A stretch of DNA of 64,000 nt, taken from positions 62,001 to 126,000 of the forward strand of contig MGWK01000009.1 in assembly GCA_001800975.1 (NCBI GenBank), written 5' to 3'. Origin of the DNA: Flavobacteria bacterium RIFCSPLOWO2_12_FULL_35_11 (lineage in GTDB: Bacteria; Bacteroidota; Bacteroidia; Flavobacteriales; Flavobacteriaceae). The position numbers and the translations under genes were made by a program. Shown here piece by piece: positions 1 to 8,294 of the stretch (position 1 is the first letter of the stretch; the number at the start of each line of letters is the position of its first letter). The notes under the pieces were generated by a model that was not told the DNA's origin, did not search any database, and worked only from the letters and a program-made list of their open reading frames with translations.

Positions 1-225
1 TTCCAATGTTTTTTCTTTGTCTTTTCTTAAATCTTCCACTTGTTGATTTAAAGCATTAAGTCTGCTTTCACTTTCAATTCTACATTTCATTAAATCGGCT
101 TTGGTGTCAACCAATTCTGAACTTGTTTTGTTATAGTTATTTTCCAATTCAGTGTATTTCTTTTGCGATACACATGAACTTAAAACAACAGATGCCAAAA
201 GCATCAAAATTCCAATTTTCTTCAT
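1..225 (-). CDS. Coiled-coil lipoprotein, N-terminal fragment (probable OmpA-family protein)
   Basis: The first 75 codons are visible and the rest lies off the left edge. The protein begins MKKIGILMLLASVVLSSC, a lipoprotein signal with lipobox LSSC (Cys at residue 18). A polar, heptad-rich stretch follows (QKKYTELENNY..., LNALNQQVEDLRKDKEK) that should form a coiled coil. In flavobacteria this arrangement commonly precedes an OmpA peptidoglycan-binding domain, but that part is not in the window, so the assignment is inference. A TACTTTTG box at 251-258 lies 25 bp upstream of the ATG and probably drives it. It is divergent from the apbE-like gene. Confidence 0.75.
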   Translation of the reverse strand, partial: MKKIGILMLLASVVLSSCVSQKKYTELENNYNKTSSELVDTKADLMKCRIESESRLNALNQQVEDLRKDKEKTLE

Positions 226-250
226 AATTTAAACTGTTTTTAGTGTGAAA

Positions 251-258
251 CAAAAGTA
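251..258 (-). promoter_or_regulatory. Bacteroidetes -7 box (TACTTTTG)
   Basis: On the minus strand TACTTTTG matches the Bacteroidota -7 consensus TAnnTTTG and lies about 25 bp before the lipoprotein start. No good -33 TTTG is visible at the usual distance. Confidence 0.5.
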
Positions 259-371
259 AATAAAAGCGAGCACGAATCCTTAAATTTTAAATATTTTGTG
301 ATATTTTTAAGAGAAATTAAACTTTATATTTACCATTCCATTTTATTAATAATTAAATAACAACTAAAGTT

Positions 372-1358
372 ATGAAAAATTGTCTGTTTACACTAATTTT
401 ATTATTGTTTTTATCTTGTGAAGATGCCAAAACCGACTTAAAAATAATTGAAGGAAATGCCCTTGGAGCCACATTTAATGTGCGCTATTTAGATGCTGGA
501 GCCAACAACTATGAATCCAAAATAGACAGTCTAACTAAAGTAATTAACAAATCTGCTTCAACCTATATCCCAACTTCGGATCTTTCAAAAATAAATCAAG
601 GAGACACCACTGTTTTTGCAGATGCCAATTTGCAGGAGGTCTTTATAAAGTCGGAAAAAATTTACAAAGAAACTGAAGGCGCTTTCGACCCAACAGTAGG
701 TATTTTAGTGAATGCTTGGGGATTCGGACCCGAAAAACCAATTGAAAATTTGGATTCCCTAAAAATTCAAGAACTTTTAAAATTTGTGGGTTTTGATAAA
801 GTGAAACTGGAAAATGGAAAAATAAAAAAATTGTACCCGGAAATTTATATGGATTTCAATGCGATTGCCCCAGGTTATTTGGTTGATATGGTCAGCCGAA
901 TGTTTGAAAAAAGTGGCGTTGCAAATTATATGGTGGAAATGGGAGGAGAAATTAGGGCAAGAGGCCAAAATGAAAAAGGATTGCCTTGGAAAATAGGAAT
1001 TGAAAATCCAAATACAGACGGAAGCCGTTCTTTTGCAACTGTTATTGAACTTAAAAATGAATCCCTCGCCACTTCTGGGAATTACAGAAAATTCAAGGTT
1101 AAGGAAGACGGAACAAAATATGTGCACACCATAAATACAAAAACAGGGTATGCCAAAGAAAGTAATTTACTGAGCGCATCGGTGATTTCAAAATCAGATT
1201 GTGCAGATGTTGATGGCTATGCAACTTCCTTTATGGTTATGGGATTTGAAAAATCTAAAGATTTTTTAAAAAACCATCCAGAATTAAAAGCATTTCTGAT
1301 TTATGTTGATGAAAAAGGAGCAATGAAAACTTATAAATCAAACAATTTCAACAATTAA
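372..1358 (+). CDS. apbE: FAD:protein FMN transferase (ApbE family lipoprotein)
   Basis: ApbE covalently attaches FMN, taken from FAD, to a Thr or Ser of target proteins such as NqrB/NqrC or RnfG on the periplasmic side of the inner membrane, using Mg2+. The 328-aa length fits the family. Residues 1-16 are a lipoprotein signal ending LFLSC, so the mature protein is membrane anchored. Family features include ALGATFNVRY near residue 33, GAFDPTVGILVNAWGFG near 100, the glycine-rich MVEMGGEIRARG, and the Asp-containing metal-binding region CADVDGYATSFMVMG near residue 276. No nqr or rnf genes are in the window. It ends one base from the convergent methyltransferase gene with no terminator between them. 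Confidence 0.9.
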   Translation: MKNCLFTLILLLFLSCEDAKTDLKIIEGNALGATFNVRYLDAGANNYESKIDSLTKVINKSASTYIPTSDLSKINQGDTTVFADANLQEVFIKSEKIYKETEGAFDPTVGILVNAWGFGPEKPIENLDSLKIQELLKFVGFDKVKLENGKIKKLYPEIYMDFNAIAPGYLVDMVSRMFEKSGVANYMVEMGGEIRARGQNEKGLPWKIGIENPNTDGSRSFATVIELKNESLATSGNYRKFKVKEDGTKYVHTINTKTGYAKESNLLSASVISKSDCADVDGYATSFMVMGFEKSKDFLKNHPELKAFLIYVDEKGAMKTYKSNNFNN

Positions 1359-1359
1359 C

Positions 1360-2124
1360 TTATTTATGGCAAACAGGCAAAATTTCGCCTTTGGTCAAAC
1401 AATATTTTTCAATGAGTTCCGAAGAGATTTTTTCTGAATAATTTACTTCTTCCACTTTAAATCCAACTGCCCGCAAACGGCCAAAATAATCTTTCCCGTA
1501 AACACGAACGTGGTCGTATTGTCCAAAATGCTTGGCGCGTTCTTCAGGATTGGTTATAGAAAAATCTTCATAGGTTTTTTCTCGTTCCAAATCTTGCGGA
1601 ATTTGAAAAATCCCCATTCCGCCAGATTTTAAAACCCGGTACAACTCACTCATTGCTTTTTTGTCATCCTCAATATGCTCCAATACATGATTGCAAAAAA
1701 TGACATCAAAGGCATTTTCATCAAAAGGCAAATCACATATATCTGCTTTTACGTCCGCAATTGGTGAGTATAAATCGGCTGTTAAATAATCCAAATTTTT
1801 CAGGTTTTTAAACCTTTTTAAAAAACATTGCTCGGGAGCAATGTGCAACACTTTTAGCGGAGCAGTAAAAAAATCGGTTTCGTTTTTTAAATACAGCCAC
1901 AGCAATCTGTGTCGCTCCAACGAAAGCGTGCCCGGCGCCAAGGCGTTTTTACGCTGTTCCCCGTAGCCATAAGGCAAAAAACTTCTGAAACTTTTGTCGT
2001 CAATTGGATCGGTAAAGCGCGAACCTTTTAAGTAAATTGCCATGAACGGACTTACCCAATAACTCGCTTTTATGAGTATTGGTCGCGGTATTTTATTGAG
2101 TATGAACTTGAATAATCCTTCCAA
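1360..2124 (-). CDS. Class I SAM-dependent methyltransferase (Methyltransf_11 type)
   Basis: This 254-aa protein has a Rossmann-type methyltransferase core at about residues 85-190. The SAM-binding strand is VLHIAPEQCF, the acidic motif follows at LTADLYSP and ADICDLPF, and the post-motif is DVIFCNHVLEHIEDD with ELYRVLKSGG. The substrate cannot be told from the sequence. The start codon is TTG (2124), preceded by AAGGACA. No ATG lies in frame until about residue 28, and the N-terminal FKFILNKIPRP looks native. It is the last gene of a map-cupin-methyltransferase operon: 5 bp separate it from the cupin gene. It has no obvious terminator of its own. Confidence 0.8.
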   Translation of the reverse strand: MEGLFKFILNKIPRPILIKASYWVSPFMAIYLKGSRFTDPIDDKSFRSFLPYGYGEQRKNALAPGTLSLERHRLLWLYLKNETDFFTAPLKVLHIAPEQCFLKRFKNLKNLDYLTADLYSPIADVKADICDLPFDENAFDVIFCNHVLEHIEDDKKAMSELYRVLKSGGMGIFQIPQDLEREKTYEDFSITNPEERAKHFGQYDHVRVYGKDYFGRLRAVGFKVEEVNYSEKISSELIEKYCLTKGEILPVCHK

Positions 2125-2129
2125 TGTCC

Positions 2130-2447
2130 TTATTTATAATCTTCCCTAACTGGAGAAAAGACATCTGTTACTTTGCAATTTGCCAATGCTTTCCCACTAT
2201 GAATCACATTTGAAGGAATATTGGCAATCATTCCAGGTTCCAAAACTGTAGAAACACCATCAATAACCAATTCCAGTTTTCCTTCAATCACTTGGGTAGA
2301 CTGTTCGTGAATATGTGAATGTTCAGGTAAAATGGAACCTTCTTCTATCTCCCAAAAAGCAATGGTAAAACTGTTGGTGTGAAAAAAGCGTCCGTTGAAA
2401 CCTTTTATGATTTCTTTCTGTTCAATTTTAGAAATATCCTGAATCAT
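2130..2447 (-). CDS. Small single-domain cupin protein
   Basis: A 105-aa protein that is a single cupin beta-barrel. Cupin motif 1 is visible as LPEHSHIHEQSTQVIEGKLEL (about residues 40-60), giving His residues and a Glu/Gln that could bind a metal. Motif 2 is ANIPSNVIHSGKAL with another His. Such small cupins are non-specific by sequence: they may bind a metal or a small ligand, or may be sugar isomerase-like. It sits 12 bp downstream of map and 5 bp upstream of the methyltransferase gene, so it is almost certainly cotranscribed with them. No function is assigned. Confidence 0.8.
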   Translation of the reverse strand: MIQDISKIEQKEIIKGFNGRFFHTNSFTIAFWEIEEGSILPEHSHIHEQSTQVIEGKLELVIDGVSTVLEPGMIANIPSNVIHSGKALANCKVTDVFSPVREDYK

Positions 2448-2459
2448 TTGTTTTATTGT

Positions 2460-3263
2460 TTACTGTCTGAACTCCTTTTCTTCATCACTTTCAATTCCCA
2501 AAGCTTCATAAATATAACTAAATGTTGAAAGCAATTCTGGTTTTCCGTTTATAATGGCAACATCATGTTCAAAATGTGCGCTTGGTTTGCCGTCTTTGGT
2601 TAAAATAGTCCAGCCATCTTTCAATTGGTTAATTTGGTGTGTTCCCAAATTCACCATAGGTTCAATGGCAACAACCATTCCTTCCACAAATTTTTTCCCT
2701 CTTCCCCTGTTTCCGTAATTTGGCATTTCGGGATCTTCATGCATTGTTTTCCCTAAACCATGGCCAACCAATTCCCTTACAATTCCGTAACCGTGTTTTT
2801 CACAATAATTTTGAATTGCGTAACCAACATCTCCAACCCTATTTCCCGCCTTAAACTCGCGTATTCCCATATACAGGCTTTCTTTGGTGATTTTCAACAA
2901 TTTTTTGATTTCCTCAGCAACTTCTCCAACTTCAAAAGTATAGGCGTGATCTCCATAAAAGCCGTTTTTTAAGGCGCCGCAGTCTATAGAAATAATATCG
3001 CCTTCCTGCAATGGTTTATCGTTTGGAATACCATGAACAATTTGAGCATTCGGACTCATGCATAAAGTATTGGGAAAACCATACATTCCCAAAAAACCCG
3101 GCAAAGCACCTTGGTCTCTTATAAACTCTTCGGCCAATTTATCTAAATATAACGTGGTAACGCCTGGTTTTACTTCTTTCGCCAAAATCCCTAAAGTTTT
3201 TGATACTATCAGGGCGCTTTCACGCATCAGTTCAATTTCGGCTCTCGTTTTAAGTTTTATCAT
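2460..3263 (-). CDS. map: Type I methionine aminopeptidase
   Basis: Removes the initiator methionine from nascent proteins in the cytoplasm. All five dinuclear metal ligands can be seen: Asp in SIDCGA, Asp in GDHAYTF, His in GHGLGKTMHEDPEM, Glu in AIEPMV and Glu in HFEHDVAI. I place the start at the ATG at 3263 (MIKLKTRAEIELMRES, 267 aa). The frame stays open upstream to 3392, but that stretch does not look like protein and contains the promoter box TACCTTTG at 3285-3292. It is the first gene of an operon with the cupin and methyltransferase genes. Confidence 0.95.
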   Translation of the reverse strand: MIKLKTRAEIELMRESALIVSKTLGILAKEVKPGVTTLYLDKLAEEFIRDQGALPGFLGMYGFPNTLCMSPNAQIVHGIPNDKPLQEGDIISIDCGALKNGFYGDHAYTFEVGEVAEEIKKLLKITKESLYMGIREFKAGNRVGDVGYAIQNYCEKHGYGIVRELVGHGLGKTMHEDPEMPNYGNRGRGKKFVEGMVVAIEPMVNLGTHQINQLKDGWTILTKDGKPSAHFEHDVAIINGKPELLSTFSYIYEALGIESDEEKEFRQ

Positions 3264-3284
3264 TCTATCATTAAATATATGCTG

Positions 3285-3292
3285 CAAAGGTA
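3285..3292 (-). promoter_or_regulatory. Bacteroidetes -7 box (TACCTTTG) for map
   Basis: TACCTTTG on the minus strand fits TAnnTTTG and would give a leader of roughly 15-20 nt for map. It rules out the longer in-frame start at 3392, which would put the promoter inside the coding region. Confidence 0.6.
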
Positions 3293-3395
3293 CTTCAAAA
3301 AAATAATTTTCAGGCTTGGTTTTTCTGAAATTTCCCTTCCTCAAAAAACATTCCAAAAACTGATTTAAAACAGTTTTTTTACATAAAATCAATTG

Positions 3396-3403
3396 TACAT
3401 TTG
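3396..3403 (+). promoter_or_regulatory. Bacteroidetes -7 box (TACATTTG) for the acetyl-CoA hydrolase/transferase gene
   Basis: TACATTTG fits the consensus and lies 18-24 bp before the candidate ATGs at 3422 and 3428. Its final TTG is the same triplet that a naive ORF call would use as a start codon. Confidence 0.6.
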
Positions 3404-3427
3404 GCGAAAATTATTCGACTTATGTTT

Positions 3428-4699
3428 ATGTACAAAGCCGTTAGTGCAGCAGAAGCTGTAAAAGTTATAAAATCATACGACCGTATATATATTCAAGCGG
3501 CAGCTGCGGCGCCCCAAGAATTGATAAACGCCATGTCTGCACGACACGAAGAACTTCGTGGCGTAGAAGTTTGCCACTTACACACCGAAGGCGACGCTCC
3601 TTATGCCGACCCAAAATACAAAGACAGTTTTCACGTTAATTCGCTGTTTATCGGCGCTAACGTGCGTCATACCCTTAAAGCCGGAAATGGTTCTTACACG
3701 CCGGTATTTTTAAGTGAAGTTCCCAATTTATTTAAACGAAATATTCTTCCTGTTGATGTAGCCCTGATTCAGGTTTCTACGCCCGATAAGCACGGATACT
3801 GTTCTCTTGGGGTTTCCTTGGAAGCAATTTTAGCGGTTATAGACAATTCGAAGCATGTAATTGCACAAATAAACGAGCAAATGCCTCGGGTTCACGGAGA
3901 AGGTATTATTCACATTTCTGAACTGGACACTTTTGTTGAAGTAAATTTACCAATTCACGAGCATACTTTGGCAGAACCAACACCCATAGAAAATAAAATA
4001 GGCGGATTTATTGCTGAATTGATTGAGGACAGAAGCACCTTGCAAATGGGTATTGGAAGCATTCCAAATGCAGTTTTGCACAAATTGGGCAATCATAAGG
4101 ATTTAGGCTTGCACACCGAAATGTTTTCCGATGGCGTTATTGATCTGATTTTAAAAGATGTGATTAACGGCAATTATAAAGGCGTAAATGCCGGCAGGGC
4201 GTTGGCCACATTTTTAATGGGATCCAAACGCTTGTACGATTATGTTGATGACAATCCGTTTGTTGAATTGCGGTCTTGTAATTATGTGAATGATGTTTCC
4301 GTGATCAGACAAAACCCTAGAATGATCTCCATAAATTCAGCGATTCAAGTTGATTTAACCGGACAAGTTTGTGCCGATTCTATCGGAACAAGATTGTATT
4401 CAGGCGTTGGCGGACAAATGGATTTTATAAGAGGTGCAGGTTTAAGCGATGGCGGAAAAGCCATTATCGCCATACCCTCAATGACAGAAAAAGGAATTAG
4501 CCGTATTGTCCCATTTTTAAATAAAGGTGCCGGGGTGGTAACCACCAGAGCGCATGTTCAATATATTGTTACTGAATATGGCGTTGCCAATTTATATGGG
4601 AAAACCATTAAACAACGAGTAAAAGAGTTAGTAAAAATATCACATCCTGACCATAGAGAAGCGATTGAAAAAGAATTTTTTGAAACTACCGGGATGTAA
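3428..4699 (+). CDS. Acetyl-CoA hydrolase/transferase family protein (4-hydroxybutyrate CoA-transferase type)
   Basis: Belongs to the AcetylCoA_hydro family: CoA-transferases or hydrolases acting on short acyl-CoAs. In the well-studied members a Glu forms a covalent glutamyl-CoA. Here the likely catalytic Glu is in GLHTEMFSDG, about residue 232. Other conserved parts are QMGIGSIPNAVLHKL, QVDLTGQVCADSIG and VTEYGVANLYGKT near the C-terminus. I choose ATG 3428 (MYKAVSAAEAVKVIKS, 423 aa) because family members begin at this point; ATG 3422 is possible. The acceptor acid (acetate, succinate, 4-hydroxybutyrate) cannot be read from the sequence. Monocistronic, with a strong terminator after it. Confidence 0.85.
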   Translation: MYKAVSAAEAVKVIKSYDRIYIQAAAAAPQELINAMSARHEELRGVEVCHLHTEGDAPYADPKYKDSFHVNSLFIGANVRHTLKAGNGSYTPVFLSEVPNLFKRNILPVDVALIQVSTPDKHGYCSLGVSLEAILAVIDNSKHVIAQINEQMPRVHGEGIIHISELDTFVEVNLPIHEHTLAEPTPIENKIGGFIAELIEDRSTLQMGIGSIPNAVLHKLGNHKDLGLHTEMFSDGVIDLILKDVINGNYKGVNAGRALATFLMGSKRLYDYVDDNPFVELRSCNYVNDVSVIRQNPRMISINSAIQVDLTGQVCADSIGTRLYSGVGGQMDFIRGAGLSDGGKAIIAIPSMTEKGISRIVPFLNKGAGVVTTRAHVQYIVTEYGVANLYGKTIKQRVKELVKISHPDHREAIEKEFFETTGM

Positions 4700-4720
4700 A
4701 AAATAACCCAAAGACGAAAA

Positions 4721-4760
4721 AAGTCGGGATTTCAATTATTGAAATTCCGGCTTTTTTTTG
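4721..4760. terminator. Bidirectional rho-independent terminator
   Basis: A 16-bp stem (AAGTCGGGATTTCAAT against ATTGAAATTCCGGCTT, two G-T pairs) with a tiny loop and a T8 tract on the plus strand, and A-runs on the other side. It serves the two convergent genes. Confidence 0.85.
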
Positions 4761-4783
4761 ATTTGGTTTTTGTATTATGTGTC

Positions 4784-6853
4784 TTAAAAATCAAAATACC
4801 AATTGAACACATCGGTTTTTAATCCGAAGGAAATCCAAGTGGAATTTGATGCCGAAAAACCTTTGGCTGGCGCAGTAGGATCAAATTTTCTATACGTTAC
4901 ACCGCAAAATAATTTTAAATTGGTGGCAGGATTCACCAAATAACCCAAATGCAAATCACTTATAAAAACATTGGCTACATTGCCTTGTCCGATCTTATTG
5001 CCATAATCTGAAACTCGGTCATCATTATCTGCAAAAACATCGCCTCCGTAACTTTTAGTATCTGTTCCGTCAGTAAAATCGAATCCTTTTTTTCCGACCA
5101 CTATTTTTGCGTTTGCAAACCAGCGATTTTTAGTGTAATTCATAATTCCAACGGCTTCCCTAAAATTAGCGCCCCATAAATGCGCCAGCGGTTGGTTGTT
5201 ATGTCCAAAGTTATAATTCAATTCATCATGAGAATAAGTGTAAGGTCGCACCGCATTAAATTCGGCCTGCAAGAATAAATTTTCGACATTAAATGCGTTG
5301 TAATATTTTACGCCAAATTGCGCTCCAAATTTATTGGCCCACCAGCCGTTGCTGCTGGTCATTTCACCTACCCTAAAATCGTCTAACAGCAATTGTGAAT
5401 AAAAGGTAATCGCTTTCATTTTGTATTTTAAACTGAGTCCGAGCGTTGTATTTCCGGCTCTTGAACCAGTTGCAAACTCTACCGCAGTATAAAAAATAAG
5501 CGGATTTACATAATTGATGTCGAAACCTCTGCCGTTTGCATCATCCCAAATAACCGCTTCAAACAATCCGATATTGAATTTTTTTGTAACGTTCCAATCC
5601 AAATAATGCATCGCCATATATTTTTGTTTGTAAGCGCCATCAACCGTCAATTCGGGTCTTACATCTTGCATCCACATAAAAAAATTGGTGTATTTTATCT
5701 TCCAAAAATTAGTCGAAATTTTAAAATACGGATAAGGTGATGCCACGTCCGACAAAAATAAAGAACGGTATCCATCGCCTATAAAGTTTTTACCGCGACC
5801 AAACTGAAAATTAAAATGACTGCTCGGCGTATAGGAAATATAAGCTTCTGCAACAGGATAATCATAAGCATCTTCCTGAAATGGCTTGGCAATGCCTCGG
5901 CCCGGAATGATGGCCGGATTTCCTCCGGAAGGTTTTATGGATTCGGCATACTCGTTTACGTATTTGGCGAATCGGCCCTGACTTTCATAAAAACTGGTGG
6001 AAAAATTCAAAGTTTTGCCAATGCCTCCATTTACTTGAATGGCGCGCGTATTGTTATACGTTTTAACGCCTTCGCTGTCTTTACCCAATTGCAAATCGAC
6101 CACCGGATTTATGGTAAACCAAAAATCTTTTCCCTGAACATAAGCCATATGCTCATTGAACAACTTCCGGCCAAACCAAGTCGATTTTGGCGTGATTAGT
6201 TTGTTTTTCAAAGCATCCAAATCCACATATTCGCGCACTTCATTATACAAATAAGGTTTTACGCCCGTGTGCGAATTGTTAGCATTGTTTAAATACGCGT
6301 CGTATTCATTGTAGGTTGCGTGCGTGAAAGGAATATTCAATTCACTTTTGTGTTCAGGAAATAACGTAGTTTTTGGTTCATCAAGCATTAATTCTTCCTG
6401 TTTCTTAGGCAGTTCTTCTGCCGCAATAACTTCTTTTTGGATAATTACTTCTTCTGCATTGTCTTCCAAAGGAATTTTTAAAGGAAACACAAACTGCATT
6501 TCGATAGGATGGTTGTTATAATTGGCCGGCGTTATTTTTGGGAGCGTTGTGAAAACACGTTCAACTTCGGCCTTTAATTCCTTGTAGGGAGAATTTACAT
6601 AGATGACTTTAAAATTTCCTTCAGCATCGACTAAAAAAACGATGTTGGTGGTCGCCTTAAAATTGTCTTTTTTTAAGTTTTCTGGAATTTTGAATTCCCC
6701 AATCACCGCATTTTTAACCTGATTTCTGAAGCAAGTCCCCAGTTCAGAAATGACAGCAGAATCGCAAGATGCAAAAACAGGATATTTTTCAATTTGGGAA
6801 AACCCGGAAATGGACGAGAGAAGCAGCAGAAAACTTAAAAATATCTTGTTCAT
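4784..6853 (-). CDS. remB: RemB-like outer-membrane protein (gliding motility)
   Basis: A 689-aa exported protein with a signal peptide (about residues 1-19, ending GFSQ). Two parts follow. Residues about 24-135 resemble the TonB C-terminal domain: YPVFASCDSAVISELGTCF followed by IVFLVDAEGNFKVIYV and ITPANYNNHPIEMQFVFPL. From about 200 to the end there are alternating aromatic beta-strands typical of an outer-membrane barrel, ending in an aromatic residue (NWYFDF). This architecture matches the Flavobacterium johnsoniae gliding protein RemB as I remember it; the name is a recognition call, not proved here. A short acidic, Glu-rich linker (about 130-165) separates the two parts. It starts 7 bp after the acetyltransferase gene and is probably cotranscribed with it and deoC. 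Confidence 0.6.
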   Translation of the reverse strand: MNKIFLSFLLLLSSISGFSQIEKYPVFASCDSAVISELGTCFRNQVKNAVIGEFKIPENLKKDNFKATTNIVFLVDAEGNFKVIYVNSPYKELKAEVERVFTTLPKITPANYNNHPIEMQFVFPLKIPLEDNAEEVIIQKEVIAAEELPKKQEELMLDEPKTTLFPEHKSELNIPFTHATYNEYDAYLNNANNSHTGVKPYLYNEVREYVDLDALKNKLITPKSTWFGRKLFNEHMAYVQGKDFWFTINPVVDLQLGKDSEGVKTYNNTRAIQVNGGIGKTLNFSTSFYESQGRFAKYVNEYAESIKPSGGNPAIIPGRGIAKPFQEDAYDYPVAEAYISYTPSSHFNFQFGRGKNFIGDGYRSLFLSDVASPYPYFKISTNFWKIKYTNFFMWMQDVRPELTVDGAYKQKYMAMHYLDWNVTKKFNIGLFEAVIWDDANGRGFDINYVNPLIFYTAVEFATGSRAGNTTLGLSLKYKMKAITFYSQLLLDDFRVGEMTSSNGWWANKFGAQFGVKYYNAFNVENLFLQAEFNAVRPYTYSHDELNYNFGHNNQPLAHLWGANFREAVGIMNYTKNRWFANAKIVVGKKGFDFTDGTDTKSYGGDVFADNDDRVSDYGNKIGQGNVANVFISDLHLGYLVNPATNLKLFCGVTYRKFDPTAPAKGFSASNSTWISFGLKTDVFNWYFDF

Positions 6854-6859
6854 TGTAGT

Positions 6860-7453
6860 TTATTTCGAGATTTTTTGAACTTTATTGTTTTTTAATTGGT
6901 ACTTCTCGCCGCTTTCAACACAAGTTGCGAATCCGTTTTCATCAAAACTTAAACGATGCCCGTATTCACTGATCCAGCCAATTTGTTTTGAAGGATTCCC
7001 AACAACCAAGGCGTAAGGCAAAACCGGTTTTGTAACCACGGCGCCTGCGCCAATTAAAGCATATTCGCCAATTTCATTACCACAAATAATGGTAGCATTT
7101 GCGCCAATGCTTGCTCCTTTTTTTACCAAAGTTTCCTGATATTCATCTTTTCGAATGATGGCACTTCTCGGATTTATGACATTGGTAAACACCATACTCG
7201 GACCCAAGAAAACATCATCTTCACAAATAACGCCCGAATAAATGGAAACATTGTTTTGGACTTTTACATTTTTGCCTAAAACCACGCGTGGTGAAACAAC
7301 TACATTTTGGCCAATATTACAGTTTTCGCCAATTTTAGAATTGGGCATAATATGGCTGAAATGCCATATTTTAGTGCCTTTTCCAATTTCACAGCCCTCA
7401 TCTATAACGGCGGTTTCATGTGCGAAATAATCTCCCATTTTAATATTCTTCAT
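6860..7453 (-). CDS. Left-handed beta-helix acyltransferase (WbpD/WlbB-like)
   Basis: Made almost entirely of hexapeptide repeats ([LIV]-G-x4): IDEGCEIGKGTKIWHFSHI, KIGENCNIGQNVVVS, VLGKNVKVQNNVSI, DVFLGPSMVF, IGANATIICGNEIGEYALIG. These fold into a trimeric left-handed beta-helix that uses acetyl-CoA. The closest known types are the N-acetyltransferases making 2,3-diacetamido uronic acids for O-antigen. No other O-antigen genes are nearby, so the acceptor is unknown. I start it at ATG 7453 (MKNIKMGDYFAHE, 197 aa), overlapping the end of deoC by 14 bp. ATG 7438 is an alternative. The open frame to 7498 runs deeper into deoC and is unlikely. Confidence 0.8.
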   Translation of the reverse strand: MKNIKMGDYFAHETAVIDEGCEIGKGTKIWHFSHIMPNSKIGENCNIGQNVVVSPRVVLGKNVKVQNNVSIYSGVICEDDVFLGPSMVFTNVINPRSAIIRKDEYQETLVKKGASIGANATIICGNEIGEYALIGAGAVVTKPVLPYALVVGNPSKQIGWISEYGHRLSFDENGFATCVESGEKYQLKNNKVQKISK

Positions 7454-8183
7454 TTGTTTTTCCGCCATCTGCAATTGATTTTGCAGCTGATGTTCCAATT
7501 CGTGTCACTCCTAATTTTATCATTTTTACGGCATCTTCATAATTTCTGACACCTCCTGCAGCTTTTGCCTGTAAAGGTTTTGAATTTTCAACAATCAATT
7601 CCATCGCTTCAAAAGTTGCGCCGTTGGGTTTGCCTTCTTCGGTTTTAAAAAATCCTGTAGATGATTTCACAAAAACGTTTTGTGCATTTTCTTCTCCAAA
7701 GTTATCAAGCACCACATCGCGAATCAATTGCGATAAACCTATAATTTCATCATTGGCAAGCGCCGCAATTTCTATGATCCATTTAACGATCTTGTCATTG
7801 TCCAAGCCCAATTTTGTTCCTTTAAAAACTTCAGACTTCACTAAATTTATTTTTCCTTCTTTAAATGCCTGATAATTTACGACATAATCCAACTCGTCTG
7901 CGCCATCATCAATCGCTTGTTGCGCTTCCGCTAATTTTTGGGCGGTTTCATAAGTGCCTTCGTGAAAGCCAATTACGGTGCCTATTAAAGTGTCAGAATT
8001 TTCTTTTTTTACCATTTTACGAGCCATTGCAACAAATTCCGGTCGAATCATTGCGAGCTTAAAATTATTTTCGATGGCTTCACTCACCAGTTCTTTCACT
8101 TTATTTTCTGTTTCACTTTCAGAAATACCGGCTTGCTGCGCTGTCTTTAAATACGTTGAATCTAAATATTGATTGATGTTCAT
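7440..8183 (-). CDS. deoC: Deoxyribose-phosphate aldolase
   Basis: Splits 2-deoxyribose-5-phosphate into acetaldehyde and glyceraldehyde-3-phosphate in deoxynucleoside breakdown. The 247-aa TIM barrel shows the Schiff-base lysine in VKSSTGF (Lys173) and the second active-site lysine in KAAGGVR (Lys207). The DELDYVVN strand (residues 96-103) carries the expected catalytic Asp. It overlaps the acetyltransferase gene downstream and is probably the first gene of a deoC-acetyltransferase-remB transcript. A TATTTTCG box at 8201-8208 on the minus strand, about 18 bp before the ATG, is a likely promoter of the TAnnTTcG variant. Confidence 0.95.
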   Translation of the reverse strand: MNINQYLDSTYLKTAQQAGISESETENKVKELVSEAIENNFKLAMIRPEFVAMARKMVKKENSDTLIGTVIGFHEGTYETAQKLAEAQQAIDDGADELDYVVNYQAFKEGKINLVKSEVFKGTKLGLDNDKIVKWIIEIAALANDEIIGLSQLIRDVVLDNFGEENAQNVFVKSSTGFFKTEEGKPNGATFEAMELIVENSKPLQAKAAGGVRNYEDAVKMIKLGVTRIGTSAAKSIADGGKTNEEY

Positions 8184-8251
8184 TTCTTTATATTATTTTA
8201 CGAAAATACTAATTTACTTAACAACTAAGCCTTAATATTAGCCATTACTTA

Positions 8252-8278
8252 CAAAAAATCCCGCAATTGCGGGATTTT
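8252..8278 (-). terminator. Rho-independent terminator after the tonB-like gene
   Basis: The palindrome AAATCCCGCAATTGCGGGATTT is followed on the minus strand by a run of Ts. It lies just after the stop of the TonB-family gene and before the deoC promoter. Confidence 0.85.
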
Positions 8279-8294
8279 AGAACCAATACCAAAT

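Noticed and set aside
3401-3427. TTG start of the acetyl-CoA hydrolase/transferase at 3401
   Set aside because: This TTG is the end of the -7 promoter box TACATTTG. The family-like N-terminus starts at ATG 3428.
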